DNA of 55,541 nt from CAYZXT01 sp964482515 (GTDB lineage: Bacteria; Elusimicrobiota; Elusimicrobia; FEN-1173), in the NCBI GenBank assembly GCA_964482515.1, contig CAYZXT010000015.1, forward strand, positions 1-55,541, read 5' to 3'. The notes beneath the pieces are model-generated. The model ran no database searches and was not told the DNA's origin. It saw only the letters and a program-made list of their open reading frames with translations. Each line of letters opens with the position of its first letter. Position 1 is the first letter of the stretch. Positions 25,089 through 33,604 of the stretch are shown one piece after another. Position numbers and translations under genes: made by a program.

Positions 25089-26111
25089 CTAGTTCCCTCT
25101 CAGTCGGACGACGCGGCCGGCCGCGGCGGATTGCTTGGCCGCGAGGGCGACGCCCAAAACTTTCGCGGCCTCGAGAACGTCCAAGGCCGGCTTCTCTTTT
25201 CCCTTCAGGCACAGCAGGAAATGTTTCAGTTCGTCCGAATACATCCGGTTGACGTCCCAGCCCGCGGGGATCGGAAAGCTTTTCCACTTCTTGTTCGCCG
25301 CGCGGTACAACCGGACCTCGCCGGAACTCCAATCCCACCGGATCGTCCCCTCCTCGCCGATGATCTGGCAGCTCCGGCTGTAGGCGCGCTGCACGTAATC
25401 CACGTGGACTTCGCCCACGGCGCCCGAAGCGAACTTCAGCAGGATCGCCGCGGTGTCTTCCGTTTCAATTTGAAGGCGGCTCAATTTCCCCGCGAAACAG
25501 GACACCGACGCCACCGGGCCCAGCATCCAGCGGATGTAATCCAGCTCGTGGATGGCGTCGAGGATGATCCCCCCGCCGGACGCGCGGCGCGCGCTATAGC
25601 CGCGTCGGTAATCTTCCTGGGGATGCCAATCCGGAAGATACTGTCCCATCTCCACGCGGGCGGACAGGACCCGGCCCACGACGCGCTTATCCAAAAACGT
25701 TTTGATCATGGCCAGGGCCGGATGGAACCGCATGTTGCATCCCACCAGCGTGGTCAGCCGCTTGCGACGGACGGTCCGCAAAAAATCCTCAATCCCCTTG
25801 TAATCGTGGGAAAGCGGCTTTTCGATAAAAAGGTCCGCCCCCCGGCGGGCCGCCGCCGACGCGAGCCGAAGGTGCGACGCGGTCGGGGCCGTGATGAAAC
25901 AGACCCGGGGGTCCGCGTCGAACGCTTTTTTCAAATCGTCGGACGTCTCCACGCCGAAGCGCCGCGCAGCCTCCCGCCGCCGGTCGTCGCGCACGTCGAA
26001 GGCCAAAATATTTTTCACGCCGGCGGCCTTCAGGTTGCCGATATGGCGGCGGCCGATGGAACCGCAGCCGATCACCAAAACCAAATCGTTCTTCACATCA
26101 AAGGCCATCAT
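25089..26111 (-). CDS. Gfo/Idh/MocA family oxidoreductase
   Basis: The 340-residue protein has an N-terminal NAD(P)-binding fold with VIGCGSIGRRH at about residues 13-23. It has the family hallmark EKP in LFIEKPLSHDY near residue 97, and a C-terminal domain with ILDAIHELDYIRW, whose Asp and His lie in the active site. Such enzymes oxidise or reduce a sugar or sugar nucleotide. In nonulosonic acid loci relatives modify side-chain or carrier-linked sugars. Two ATGs occur in tandem, and the second (26108) is better spaced from the GGAG site. The substrate is not predictable. Confidence 0.83.
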   Translation of the reverse strand: MMAFDVKNDLVLVIGCGSIGRRHIGNLKAAGVKNILAFDVRDDRRREAARRFGVETSDDLKKAFDADPRVCFITAPTASHLRLASAAARRGADLFIEKPLSHDYKGIEDFLRTVRRKRLTTLVGCNMRFHPALAMIKTFLDKRVVGRVLSARVEMGQYLPDWHPQEDYRRGYSARRASGGGIILDAIHELDYIRWMLGPVASVSCFAGKLSRLQIETEDTAAILLKFASGAVGEVHVDYVQRAYSRSCQIIGEEGTIRWDWSSGEVRLYRAANKKWKSFPIPAGWDVNRMYSDELKHFLLCLKGKEKPALDVLEAAKVLGVALAAKQSAAAGRVVRLRGN

Positions 26112-26121
26112 GATCTCCGGG

Positions 26122-27318
26122 TCAAACCGCGTAGTGGTCCAGCACTTTTTTCACCGCGGCGATCGCGTCGTCCGAATCCCGGTCCGTCATGCCGTGGAAC
26201 ATGGGCAGGCTGATCAGCCTTTCATAGGCCTTTTCCGCCACGGGATGGTCGCCGGGCTTGCAGCCGAAACGTTTTTGATAAAAGGGATGGAGGTGCGCGG
26301 GAACGTAGTGGACGTTCACGCCGATGTTCTCGGCGCGGAGAGCGCGGAAGATTTCCCCGCGGTCCGCCTTCAGTTTCTCCAGGTTCAGACGCACGGGGTA
26401 GAGGTGCCAGGCGGGCTCTACCTCCGCGCGGACCGTCGGCAGCGAGAGGACAGCGAGGTCCCGGAAAGCCTCCGCGTAGCGGGCCGCGAGCTGCCGCCGG
26501 CGAAGCAGGTTGGCGTCCAGGCGACGGAGCTGCGAGAGCCCCAGCGCCGACGCCATGTCCGTGAGCCGATAGTTGTATCCCAGCTCCGTCATCTCGTAGA
26601 ACCATTGGCTCTGGCTCTGACGTTTGCGCGGATCGCTGTCGATGCCGTGGTTGCGGAAGATCCTCAACCGGGCGGCCAGGGCCGGGTCGTTCGTCGTCAC
26701 CATGCCCCCCTCGCCCGTGGTGATGTGCTTCACCGGGTGAAAGCTGAACACCGTCAGGTGGCTCACGCTCCCGACGGAACGTCCGCGGTGGCGGGCGCCC
26801 AGGGCGTGGCAAGCGTCTTCGATCACGGTGAGTTTTTTTTGCCCGGCCAGGCTCAGGATCAAATCCAGGTCCGCGGGATGGCCCGCGAAATCGACGGCGA
26901 CCACGGCCTTCGTCCGCGGGGTCAGGCGGCGCATCAAATCTTCGGGATCCAGATTCAGCGTGTCGGGCGACACGTCGGCGAACACCGGCCTGCCGCCCTG
27001 ATAGACGACGCAGTTGGCCGAGGCGCAGAAGGTGAGCGGCGTCACGACCGCTTCATACCCGGGGCCGACGCCGGCGGCGAACACGGCGCCGTGAAGGGCG
27101 GACGTTCCGGAACTGAAACTGACGGCGTGCGCTGCGCCGACTGTCTCCGCGAAAGCCCCCTCAAACTCGGCGACTTTGGGGCCCTGCGTGATCCAATCGG
27201 AGCGGAGGACATCGGTCACCGCCCGGATGTCCTCCTCCTCGATGGTCTGCCGGCCGTAGGGCAGCAAGGTCGCGCGGACCGGCGTTCCCCCGTGCAATGC
27301 CAGCGCAGGCTGGGCCAT
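26122..27318 (-). CDS. pseC: UDP-4-amino-4,6-dideoxy-N-acetyl-L-altrosamine transaminase
   Basis: The 398-residue DegT-family aminotransferase keeps its PLP lysine (Lys197 in FSFHPVKHITTGEGG) and the phosphate-binding SSGTSALH near residue 70. PseC transfers an amino group from glutamate to the 4-keto product of PseB. The adjacent PseB and the downstream PseG and PseI justify the specific name. The TAA of PseB abuts its ATG directly, with an AAGG-containing site just upstream. It is a useful internal contrast to the lysine-less relative at 8812-9981. Confidence 0.92.
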   Translation of the reverse strand: MAQPALALHGGTPVRATLLPYGRQTIEEEDIRAVTDVLRSDWITQGPKVAEFEGAFAETVGAAHAVSFSSGTSALHGAVFAAGVGPGYEAVVTPLTFCASANCVVYQGGRPVFADVSPDTLNLDPEDLMRRLTPRTKAVVAVDFAGHPADLDLILSLAGQKKLTVIEDACHALGARHRGRSVGSVSHLTVFSFHPVKHITTGEGGMVTTNDPALAARLRIFRNHGIDSDPRKRQSQSQWFYEMTELGYNYRLTDMASALGLSQLRRLDANLLRRRQLAARYAEAFRDLAVLSLPTVRAEVEPAWHLYPVRLNLEKLKADRGEIFRALRAENIGVNVHYVPAHLHPFYQKRFGCKPGDHPVAEKAYERLISLPMFHGMTDRDSDDAIAAVKKVLDHYAV

Positions 27319-28308
27319 TTACACCTTCCCCATGAGTTTTTTCAACTGCGCGGCGTTGATCCATTGGGAATTATTGTCGCTGGAATAGCGATAGCCATCC
27401 GGCAAATTGCGCTTCGCGGCGCGGCCGGCGGGCCGCCACCAGGAATGCTCGGGCTGGATGACGAACAGATCCTTCTCCTCTACGGCGTGCCGCGCCTCGT
27501 CCTCCGACAGCAGGACTTCGTGGATCTTCTCTCCGGGACGGATGCCCGTCACGTTGACCTTGCAGCGGGGCGCCACGGCCCGGGCCATGTCCGTCATCTT
27601 CATGCTCGGGATCTTGGGGACGAAGATCTCGCCGCCCTCCATGCGCTCGATGCATTTGATGACGAACTGGACGCCCTGGTCCAGCGTGAGCCAGAAGCGC
27701 GTCATGCGGCTGTCCGTGAGGGTGATCGTCCCGGTTTCGCGCTGCTTCAGGAACAGCGGGAGGACGCTGCCGCGGCTGCCCACGACGTTGCCGTAGCGCA
27801 CGCAGCTGTACCGCACCTGCCGGCCGCCGGCGTAGGAATTCCCCTGCACGAACATCTTCTCGGCGCAGAGCTTCGTGGCGCCGTAGAGGTTCACCGGGTT
27901 CACGGCCTTGTCCGTGCTGAGCGCCAGCACGCGCGGGACGCCGCGGTCGAGCGCCGCGTCGATGATGTTCTGCGCGCCCATGATGTTCGTCTTCACGGCT
28001 TCGAAAGGATTGTATTCGCACAACGGGACCTGCTTGAGCGCCGCGGCGTGGACCACCAGCGTGGCGCCTTCCATGGCGCGGCGGACGCGGGAGTAGTCCC
28101 GCACGTCGCCGAGGAAGAACCGCAGCACGGGATGGTCCTTGGACGCGCCGAGGGCCGCCATCATGTCCACCTGCTTGGCCTCGTCGCGGCTGAAGATGCG
28201 GAGCGCCTTGGGGCGGTACTTCTTCAGCATGATCTCCGTGAACCTCTTTCCGAACGACCCCGTTCCCCCCGTGAGGAGGATGACCTGCTTGTCCCATCGA
28301 AAGCTCAT
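27319..28308 (-). CDS. pseB: UDP-N-acetylglucosamine 4,6-dehydratase (inverting)
   Basis: The 329-residue SDR has LTGGTGSFGKRF at the N-terminus, RIFSRDEAKQ and the dehydratase active site STDKAVNPVNLYGATK. That site carries the Asp-Lys pair and Tyr expected for inverting 4,6-dehydratases. It converts UDP-GlcNAc to the 4-keto-6-deoxy-L-arabino sugar and so commits carbon to pseudaminic acid. It has an ideal ribosome binding site, AAGGAG, and is the first biosynthetic gene after the regulator, 19 bases from its stop. Confidence 0.93.
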   Translation of the reverse strand: MSFRWDKQVILLTGGTGSFGKRFTEIMLKKYRPKALRIFSRDEAKQVDMMAALGASKDHPVLRFFLGDVRDYSRVRRAMEGATLVVHAAALKQVPLCEYNPFEAVKTNIMGAQNIIDAALDRGVPRVLALSTDKAVNPVNLYGATKLCAEKMFVQGNSYAGGRQVRYSCVRYGNVVGSRGSVLPLFLKQRETGTITLTDSRMTRFWLTLDQGVQFVIKCIERMEGGEIFVPKIPSMKMTDMARAVAPRCKVNVTGIRPGEKIHEVLLSEDEARHAVEEKDLFVIQPEHSWWRPAGRAAKRNLPDGYRYSSDNNSQWINAAQLKKLMGKV

Positions 28309-28327
28309 GCGTTTCTCCTTCCAGCGT

Positions 28328-28804
28328 TTATGAAAAGAATCCCGTGATTTTCGGCAAAAGCTTCAGGCCCTTGCGGGCCGACCCCAGCATCCCGCGCAGC
28401 GATTTGAGCTGGTCCTTCAAGAACGGGTCTTCGGCTTCCTTCTTTTCCGCGAGGGCGTTGAACCGCGACTCGATCATGTCGAGCCGTTTGGTGAGCCCCT
28501 GATCGAGGCGCTTCAGGATGATTTTCTTCAAGTCGCGGTTGGCTTCGTAATGGTCCTGCCGGCTGCCGGGCACCCAGATGCATTTGACCGCCTCCCACGC
28601 CTCGAGCGTGCGCAGGTGGATGCTGGCGTTGCCTTTGCTCATGTGGAGCGCCGCGGAAATTTCCTGGAGGGACAGCGAATGGGGGCTGGCGTAGAGGAGC
28701 CCGTATATCTGGCCGACGGACCGGTTGAGGGAGAAGCTTTCCGCCATCTCCCCTGCCATGGCCGCGAATTCACTGTAGACGGGTGGTACGGTTTTGGGTT
28801 CCAT
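28328..28804 (-). CDS. GbsR/MarR-family transcriptional regulator
   Basis: The 158-residue protein has a winged-helix domain at about residues 30-90. SLSLQEISAALHMSKGNAS forms the recognition region, followed by a basic wing and a helical charged C-terminus for dimerisation. The MSKGNAS segment is characteristic of the GbsR subgroup. It is transcribed first, ahead of pseB, and its own promoter carries a perfect inverted repeat, so autoregulation and control of the pseudaminic acid genes are likely. The effector is unknown. The known GbsR proteins respond to choline-type ligands, but nothing here links to these. Confidence 0.87.
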   Translation of the reverse strand: MEPKTVPPVYSEFAAMAGEMAESFSLNRSVGQIYGLLYASPHSLSLQEISAALHMSKGNASIHLRTLEAWEAVKCIWVPGSRQDHYEANRDLKKIILKRLDQGLTKRLDMIESRFNALAEKKEAEDPFLKDQLKSLRGMLGSARKGLKLLPKITGFFS

Positions 28805-28811
28805 TTTGATC

Positions 28812-28846
28812 GTTTAGAACATCCTAAACATTAGATACATCCTGAA
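28812..28846 (-). promoter_or_regulatory. Tandem operator-like sites
   Basis: On the minus strand GTTTAGGATGTTCTAAAC (28829-28812) is an inverted repeat with perfect 6-base arms around a 6-base centre. A second, less symmetric copy, TTCAGGATGTATCTAAT (28846-28830), lies just upstream, with the shared AGGATGT core repeated 18 bases apart on the same face of the helix. One copy covers the -10 region and the other the transcription start and leader. Binding of the regulator encoded immediately downstream would block transcription. This is inferred from position and symmetry. Confidence 0.6.
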
Positions 28847-28860
28847 ATAATGGTTGTCAA
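28830..28860 (-). promoter_or_regulatory. Promoter of the regulator-pse operon
   Basis: Reading the minus strand, a perfect TTGACA (28860-28855) is followed after 17 bases by TATCTA (28837-28832), or after 19 bases by TCTAAT (28835-28830). Both are candidates for the -10 element. The -35 box contains the TGA stop of the upstream membrane protein gene, so the promoter is embedded at the end of that gene. It would start a transcript with a short leader before the regulator ATG at 28804. Confidence 0.65.
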
Positions 28861-30995
28861 GGGGTTTTTGCCCCCTCAGTCTTGCCCATATATAGGACAG
28901 TGACCGCCGCATTCCGGAAAACTTCCCGGCCCCGGGCCTTCAGCCACTCGCCCGGCGCGTCGCCCTGCTCCAGCACCACATAATCGATCCCGGCGGAGCG
29001 GATCATTTCCTCGGCCCACTCCGGGCCGGGCCGCAGCGCGGCGAGTTCCTCCAGGTTCCGCCGGATTTCATAATGGATGTCCTTGAACCGGTTCACCCAG
29101 GACCACTTCTTCCCCAAACTCAGGTAATAGAGGACCCGTTTGCCGACGGCGGGGTCCTCGTTCAACGGCGGCTGTGCCGCCTTGCTGAACACGGGGTCCG
29201 GGAACAACGCCAGCCCCACGCGGGAGCGCGGCGACGGGCTGACGAAAACGGAATAGAACGTCAGGCCCCGGGCGAAGCGTTCCGGAAAGTCCGGCTCCAT
29301 GCCGATGCCTTTGTATTTGAAATTCTCCGCCCACATCTGCCGGCCGCTCAAGGCGGAGCGGATGAAGCTGCTGTCCGGCCACCAATGTTCCTGTTTGGAA
29401 AGATATTCGTAATGCTTTCCAAACAGGACAACCGCGTCCGGCGCGGAGTTCTTACCCAGCCAGGAATAGGCGTCCTGAAGGTCCTTGGGATACACCTGGT
29501 TCCAGCGCCCGTCGGACATCGCCCCGCTGGGTTCGCCCCGCCCCCATCGCCCGATCTGCGCGGCGACGGGCGGCAAAATATTGGACGCCGCGATTCCCAT
29601 CAGGAAGAACATCGCCAGGACGGCGGCGCGTTGAAGCGACGCGCTCCATTGGAGCCAGCGCGCGCGCCACCATTCCCATAGCACGAGGACCGTGGCGATG
29701 GAGGCCGCGATGGCGAACTGGACGCTGTTGTCCTCCGTGACCTCCGTGACGAGCAGCCCCAGGCTCCCCACCAGGCTGACCGCCGCCAGGACGTCCCACA
29801 TCTTGCCCGACGGTTTCCGAAGGATCTGGACCGCGGGCCAGACGCAAAAGACCCAAAACGACGTGGCGAGAAAAAGTTTGGCGAGCACGGGAGCGCCGAG
29901 TGAGAAATGGGAGGTATCGACGCCGTTATACCAGAAGGCAGGGAAAAGGATCCATTGGTTGTGCCCGTGCGCGCCGGACAGCCAGACTTTCGTCCCCACC
30001 ATGAAGATCAATCCCAGGACGACGCCGTGCTGAAGGAACTTGCGGACGTCCCAGGTCCGCGCGGACAGGACCACGATGCCGCCCGCCAGCACCAGGAAGA
30101 AGCTCGCCTTGACCACGAGGAGCAGCGCCGCGGCCGCGTAAAAATGTTTCCAGCGCCCGGCCTGGGCGAACAGCAAAGCCAGGATCATGAGGACCATTCC
30201 CAATCCGTATGACGGGATGATGGGGAGCAGCCGCTGGGCCAAGGCGTCGAAGGAAGCCTTCGGGCCCAGGAACATGGTGGGGAAGAACAGCAGGAAGAGC
30301 AGCGGCACGCGGGAGCCGGCGCGGCGCAAAAGCATATGGATCAGGACGGCGACCAGGGAAACGACCAGGACCGGCAGAAGGAAGTAGGACGCGTCCAGCA
30401 GCGGAACGTTGGTGAGCCGGGAAACGAAAAACGGCAGGTGCGTGCTCAGGAAATGGTAACGGAAATTTTTCCCGGCGTAGGACAGGTCCGGAGGCGCGAA
30501 CAAATCGAAGAAGTAGCATTGGCCGTTGCTGATTTCGTAGACCGGGTGATGGCCGTCCAGCGCGTAGAAACCACCCGCGCCCCAGAGGCCCTGGAACAGG
30601 ACGAGGACGAGCAGCCCGGTCCAAAACCAGATCACGCCAGCCGCGCCCGGCGATGCCAACAGAGAGAAGTCCTCCCGCAAAAAACGAATCAAGTCTTCGC
30701 GCCGCCAGGCGCAAACAACCACGGCTAAAACAAGAGACGCGATGACGGCGTTTTTTTGGATGTTCGTCGGAAGAAAGGACATGGCCAGCACGATCGCAAC
30801 AAAAGTGAGTAAAGCCGACAAGGCGTCCCGGAAAAGAACGCGCAAACCACTGAAGGCGACATAACAGGAGGCGGCAAGGACAATCAGGGCGACCGTGTGC
30901 GACGGGCCGTGGGTCACGCGGGCGGCCCAGCTTAGAAGGATAGGCGCGAAGATCAACGCAAACCGGGCGGGTTTGGGAACGGCGGGATTATTCAT
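28857..30995 (-). CDS. Large multi-span membrane protein, GT-C-like (712 aa)
   Basis: The protein has about 12-13 hydrophobic spans over its first 480 residues. A soluble C-terminal domain of about 200 residues follows, with YSWLGKNSAPDAVVLFGKHY and IDYVVLEQG. This resembles the periplasmic tails of uncharacterised GT-C-like proteins whose tail includes a residues-in-danger-type PDAVVL segment. No catalytic motif is obvious, though the first loop has acidic residues (ALDGHHPVYE). I placed the start at ATG 30995, giving MNNPAVPK, which overlaps the GT2 stop by eight bases. A start seven codons upstream is also possible. Function as transferase or polymerase is inference. Confidence 0.62.
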   Translation of the reverse strand: MNNPAVPKPARFALIFAPILLSWAARVTHGPSHTVALIVLAASCYVAFSGLRVLFRDALSALLTFVAIVLAMSFLPTNIQKNAVIASLVLAVVVCAWRREDLIRFLREDFSLLASPGAAGVIWFWTGLLVLVLFQGLWGAGGFYALDGHHPVYEISNGQCYFFDLFAPPDLSYAGKNFRYHFLSTHLPFFVSRLTNVPLLDASYFLLPVLVVSLVAVLIHMLLRRAGSRVPLLFLLFFPTMFLGPKASFDALAQRLLPIIPSYGLGMVLMILALLFAQAGRWKHFYAAAALLLVVKASFFLVLAGGIVVLSARTWDVRKFLQHGVVLGLIFMVGTKVWLSGAHGHNQWILFPAFWYNGVDTSHFSLGAPVLAKLFLATSFWVFCVWPAVQILRKPSGKMWDVLAAVSLVGSLGLLVTEVTEDNSVQFAIAASIATVLVLWEWWRARWLQWSASLQRAAVLAMFFLMGIAASNILPPVAAQIGRWGRGEPSGAMSDGRWNQVYPKDLQDAYSWLGKNSAPDAVVLFGKHYEYLSKQEHWWPDSSFIRSALSGRQMWAENFKYKGIGMEPDFPERFARGLTFYSVFVSPSPRSRVGLALFPDPVFSKAAQPPLNEDPAVGKRVLYYLSLGKKWSWVNRFKDIHYEIRRNLEELAALRPGPEWAEEMIRSAGIDYVVLEQGDAPGEWLKARGREVFRNAAVTVLYMGKTEGAKTP

Positions 30996-31728
30996 GGACC
31001 GGAAAAAGTCCGCCACGCATCTGCATCAGGCGCCGGAAGGCGTTCAGGGATGTTTTCAGCCGGACCCAGGGATTGGCCGCGAGCTTGGACTTTCCCCATT
31101 GCCGGGATTCGTAGGTCACGTCCAGGGCCACGACGGGAATTCCCCGGCGTGCGCAGACGTAAAGAGCGAAAAGGTCATAGGTGAAATCCTTGGGGCCGCG
31201 GCCGAGCAGCGGAACCATATCCCGATCGAAAATCTTCGGCTGCGCGTTGATGTCCGCCGGATCTCCCTCCGGCGTCCGGACCCCTAATAGGAAAGCGGCC
31301 AGCCGGTTATATATTTTCGTCACCAGTTTGTCCGCCCCAGGCCGCTCGCCGATCCGCCGGCCCATCACGAAGCAGGGTCCGGATTGTTTTTTCGTCCGAT
31401 ACAAATCGAAGGCGCGGCCGACGTCTTCCGGCGGGCATTGCAAGTCCGCGTGGCTGAAGGCGACCGTGGAGGCGCGGGCGTTTTCCAAACCCGTTTGGAT
31501 GCCGTGGCCGTAGCCGATGTTCTTTTCCACGCGCACGCTCCGGGCGAAACCGTTCTCCGCTTTGGTCAATTCCCGCGACAGGACTTCCGCGGTCTGGTCG
31601 GTGGAACCGTTGTCCACGAGGATGAGCTCCAAGGGAAGCCTTTCATTCAAAGTTCGATATCGTCCCAGTATGCCGGGCAAATTTCCCGATTCGTTGTAGC
31701 ACGGCAGGACAACGGAGAGTTCCGCCAT
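30988..31728 (-). CDS. GT2 family glycosyltransferase
   Basis: The 246-residue GT-A enzyme begins LSVVLPCYNESGNLP and has LILVDNGSTDQT near residue 40. SHADLQCPPED near residue 95 supplies the D-x-x acidic motif. QWGKSKL in the C-terminal half is typical of dolichyl/undecaprenyl-phosphate sugar synthases without a membrane anchor. It likely charges a polyprenyl phosphate or extends the repeat unit. The start ATG overlaps the preceding dehydrogenase stop as TAATG. The longer upstream open frame lies over that gene and was discarded. Confidence 0.85.
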   Translation of the reverse strand: MAELSVVLPCYNESGNLPGILGRYRTLNERLPLELILVDNGSTDQTAEVLSRELTKAENGFARSVRVEKNIGYGHGIQTGLENARASTVAFSHADLQCPPEDVGRAFDLYRTKKQSGPCFVMGRRIGERPGADKLVTKIYNRLAAFLLGVRTPEGDPADINAQPKIFDRDMVPLLGRGPKDFTYDLFALYVCARRGIPVVALDVTYESRQWGKSKLAANPWVRLKTSLNAFRRLMQMRGGLFPVHE

Positions 31729-32783
31729 TAGGGCTGTGAAAAAACCACCTTCTGGAATTTCCCGCGGCCGGACGCTTTTTTGCTCTCGTGCATCTCGTTC
31801 AAAATCTTCGGCCCCTCTTCCAAGGGGACCACGTGGCTGAACAGCTTCCGCGGCGTCAGGACTCCCCCCGCGAGCAAGTCCCGCACCAGGGACCAGTCCG
31901 ACGGTCTGTCGGGCGAATAGCGGGAATTCCAAATCCCCTGCACCGTCAATTCTTTCCGCAGGACCCGGCTCACGAGGGCTTTCTCCACCGTCAGGTTGCC
32001 CGTGATGTTGCCCACCCAGGCCACGCGGCCCCGCCGGGCGGCCAGGGCCAGCGCCATGGCGTAGGTCCGGGGCGCGCCGATCACTTCAAAAACGACGTCG
32101 AAGGAATCCGCCGCGCCCTGCGTGAATTCCTCTTCCATGGTTTGATCGCCCAAGAGGACCGTGCGCGCGCCGAGGGAGCGGGCGATGTCCAGCTTGTGGG
32201 AGTTCCGGTCCGCGCAGACGACCTCGCCGCAACCGTAGTGGGCCTTCAAAACCTGGACCAGCGTCAGGCCAATGAAGCCCGCGCCGAGCACGGCGATCTT
32301 TTCCTTCGCCTGGGGCCTCAACCGTTCCGCCGCGTGGGCCGCCACGGCCATGGGTTCCATGACGGAAGCGGACAAAAGATCGGCGTCCGGCGGCAAAACG
32401 AGCAGGTTCCATTCCTTGACGGCCAACCCGCCGCAGAACCCGCCGTTCCTCCGGGAGCCGTAATAATCGTAATCCGAACAGAGGTGATAGTTTTCCCCGG
32501 CGCAGGATTTGCACTTGAAGCAGGGGATCAAAGGGAACATCGCCACGCGGTCGCCCGGCTTCACGCGCTTCACGGCGGCGCCGCAGCTCTCCACCACGCC
32601 GGCCACTTCATGCCCCATGACGAGCGGGTAGTGATAGGCGCCTTTATCGAAAGCGCGCGGGATGTCCGACGAGCAGACGCCGGCCGCCCGGACGCGCACG
32701 AAACATTCATCCGCTTGGAGCGCGGCGGACTCCACGTCCTTCAAAGCGAGTTGGGCGTTGGCGGTGAGGACTAAAGATCTCAT
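31728..32783 (-). CDS. Zinc-dependent alcohol dehydrogenase-like enzyme 1 (MDR)
   Basis: The 351-residue medium-chain dehydrogenase keeps the catalytic zinc ligands, Cys in AAGVCSSD and His-Glu in MGHEVAG. It also keeps the structural zinc loop C-x2-C-x2-C-x7-C in CFKCKSCAGENYHLC, and the NAD-binding motif VLGAGFIGL. Relatives reduce ketose phosphates or oxidise polyol phosphates (sorbitol and galactitol-1-phosphate dehydrogenases, TarJ-like ribulose-5-phosphate reductases). The ATG overlaps the nucleotidyltransferase stop (ATGA), which argues for a step in making an activated sugar or polyol. A second MDR lies at 35997-37070. Confidence 0.86.
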   Translation of the reverse strand: MRSLVLTANAQLALKDVESAALQADECFVRVRAAGVCSSDIPRAFDKGAYHYPLVMGHEVAGVVESCGAAVKRVKPGDRVAMFPLIPCFKCKSCAGENYHLCSDYDYYGSRRNGGFCGGLAVKEWNLLVLPPDADLLSASVMEPMAVAAHAAERLRPQAKEKIAVLGAGFIGLTLVQVLKAHYGCGEVVCADRNSHKLDIARSLGARTVLLGDQTMEEEFTQGAADSFDVVFEVIGAPRTYAMALALAARRGRVAWVGNITGNLTVEKALVSRVLRKELTVQGIWNSRYSPDRPSDWSLVRDLLAGGVLTPRKLFSHVVPLEEGPKILNEMHESKKASGRGKFQKVVFSQP

Positions 32784-33604
32784 CGCGCCGGCCCCCCGGT
32801 TTGGGGAAAGTGGATTTGCGGGCCGAAGCGGCTTTTATAGGAAAAATCCTCCAGGCCGTTGAAGTATTCTTCCCAGTATTGAAAGACCTTCATCTCCAGC
32901 GGGTCGCCGAAGGAAATGAATTTCTCCACATCGAAGATGACGGCCTTCTTCCCCTCGGCGATGAGCTGGTTGATCGAGGTCCCCACATAGAATTCGTTCT
33001 TCACGCGGATGTTCTTCCGGATCATCTCCTCAGCGCCCCGGACGAAGAGTTCCCCCTTCCGGAAGTAGAACGAGCCCACGACCGCCGGGTCCTCGTCCGG
33101 GCGCCCGCTGATCAGCTCCTTCTCCACCACTTCCGTCACGCGGTCCCCCTCCGTGCGGCAATAGGCGAAGGCGCGGGGATCTTTCTTCACCAGGCCGCGC
33201 CCGCGGAAGGTCCAGACGACCACATCGATGGACGGATCGGCCGTCAGGCGCTCATAGGCGGCCGCGTCGTAGACGGTCTGGTAATCGCAGGAGGCGATGA
33301 ACAGTTCCTCGTCCATCTGGAACTTATCCTTCGCCAGCAGACAGGTGCAGGCCTGGCCTTCGGTCTTTTGCGCCACCGGAAAAACCTCCACGTCCGGGAA
33401 ATGCTGCGCCAGGTTGTCGCGGATCGGGTAAAGCCGCACGTGCTCCTGGTGGGCCAGGAATATCCAGCGGTCCGCGGGCGGAAAGGAAAGGCACGCGGCC
33501 ACGGACATGGGTTTTCCCAGCACGGGGATCATGGGTTTCGGCACGCGGAAACCCTCTTCCTTGAAGCGGCTGCCGCTCCCCGCCATGGGGATCAGGTTCA
33601 GCAT
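32780..33604 (-). CDS. Sugar-phosphate nucleotidyltransferase-like protein 1
   Basis: The 274-residue protein starts with the nucleotide-binding loop IPMAGSGSRFKEEGF followed by VPKPMIPVLGKPM. This is the RmlA/HddC-type signature, with G-x-G-x-R-F and the PKP lysine. YCRTEGDRVTEVVEKE and VGSFYFRKGELF supply the sugar-binding part. It would join NTP and a sugar 1-phosphate or polyol phosphate, releasing pyrophosphate. It is one of two adjacent paralogues joined by a TGATG overlap. The base and sugar specificity cannot be read from sequence. An inactive or regulatory role for one copy is possible. Confidence 0.82.
   Translation of the reverse strand: MLNLIPMAGSGSRFKEEGFRVPKPMIPVLGKPMSVAACLSFPPADRWIFLAHQEHVRLYPIRDNLAQHFPDVEVFPVAQKTEGQACTCLLAKDKFQMDEELFIASCDYQTVYDAAAYERLTADPSIDVVVWTFRGRGLVKKDPRAFAYCRTEGDRVTEVVEKELISGRPDEDPAVVGSFYFRKGELFVRGAEEMIRKNIRVKNEFYVGTSINQLIAEGKKAVIFDVEKFISFGDPLEMKVFQYWEEYFNGLEDFSYKSRFGPQIHFPQTGGPAR

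Noticed and set aside
25891..28347. Plus-strand open frame of 818 codons
   Set aside because: It is opposite the well-supported PseC and PseB genes and is low-complexity in Arg, Gly, Asp, Val, Gln and His. No motif or ribosome binding site supports it.
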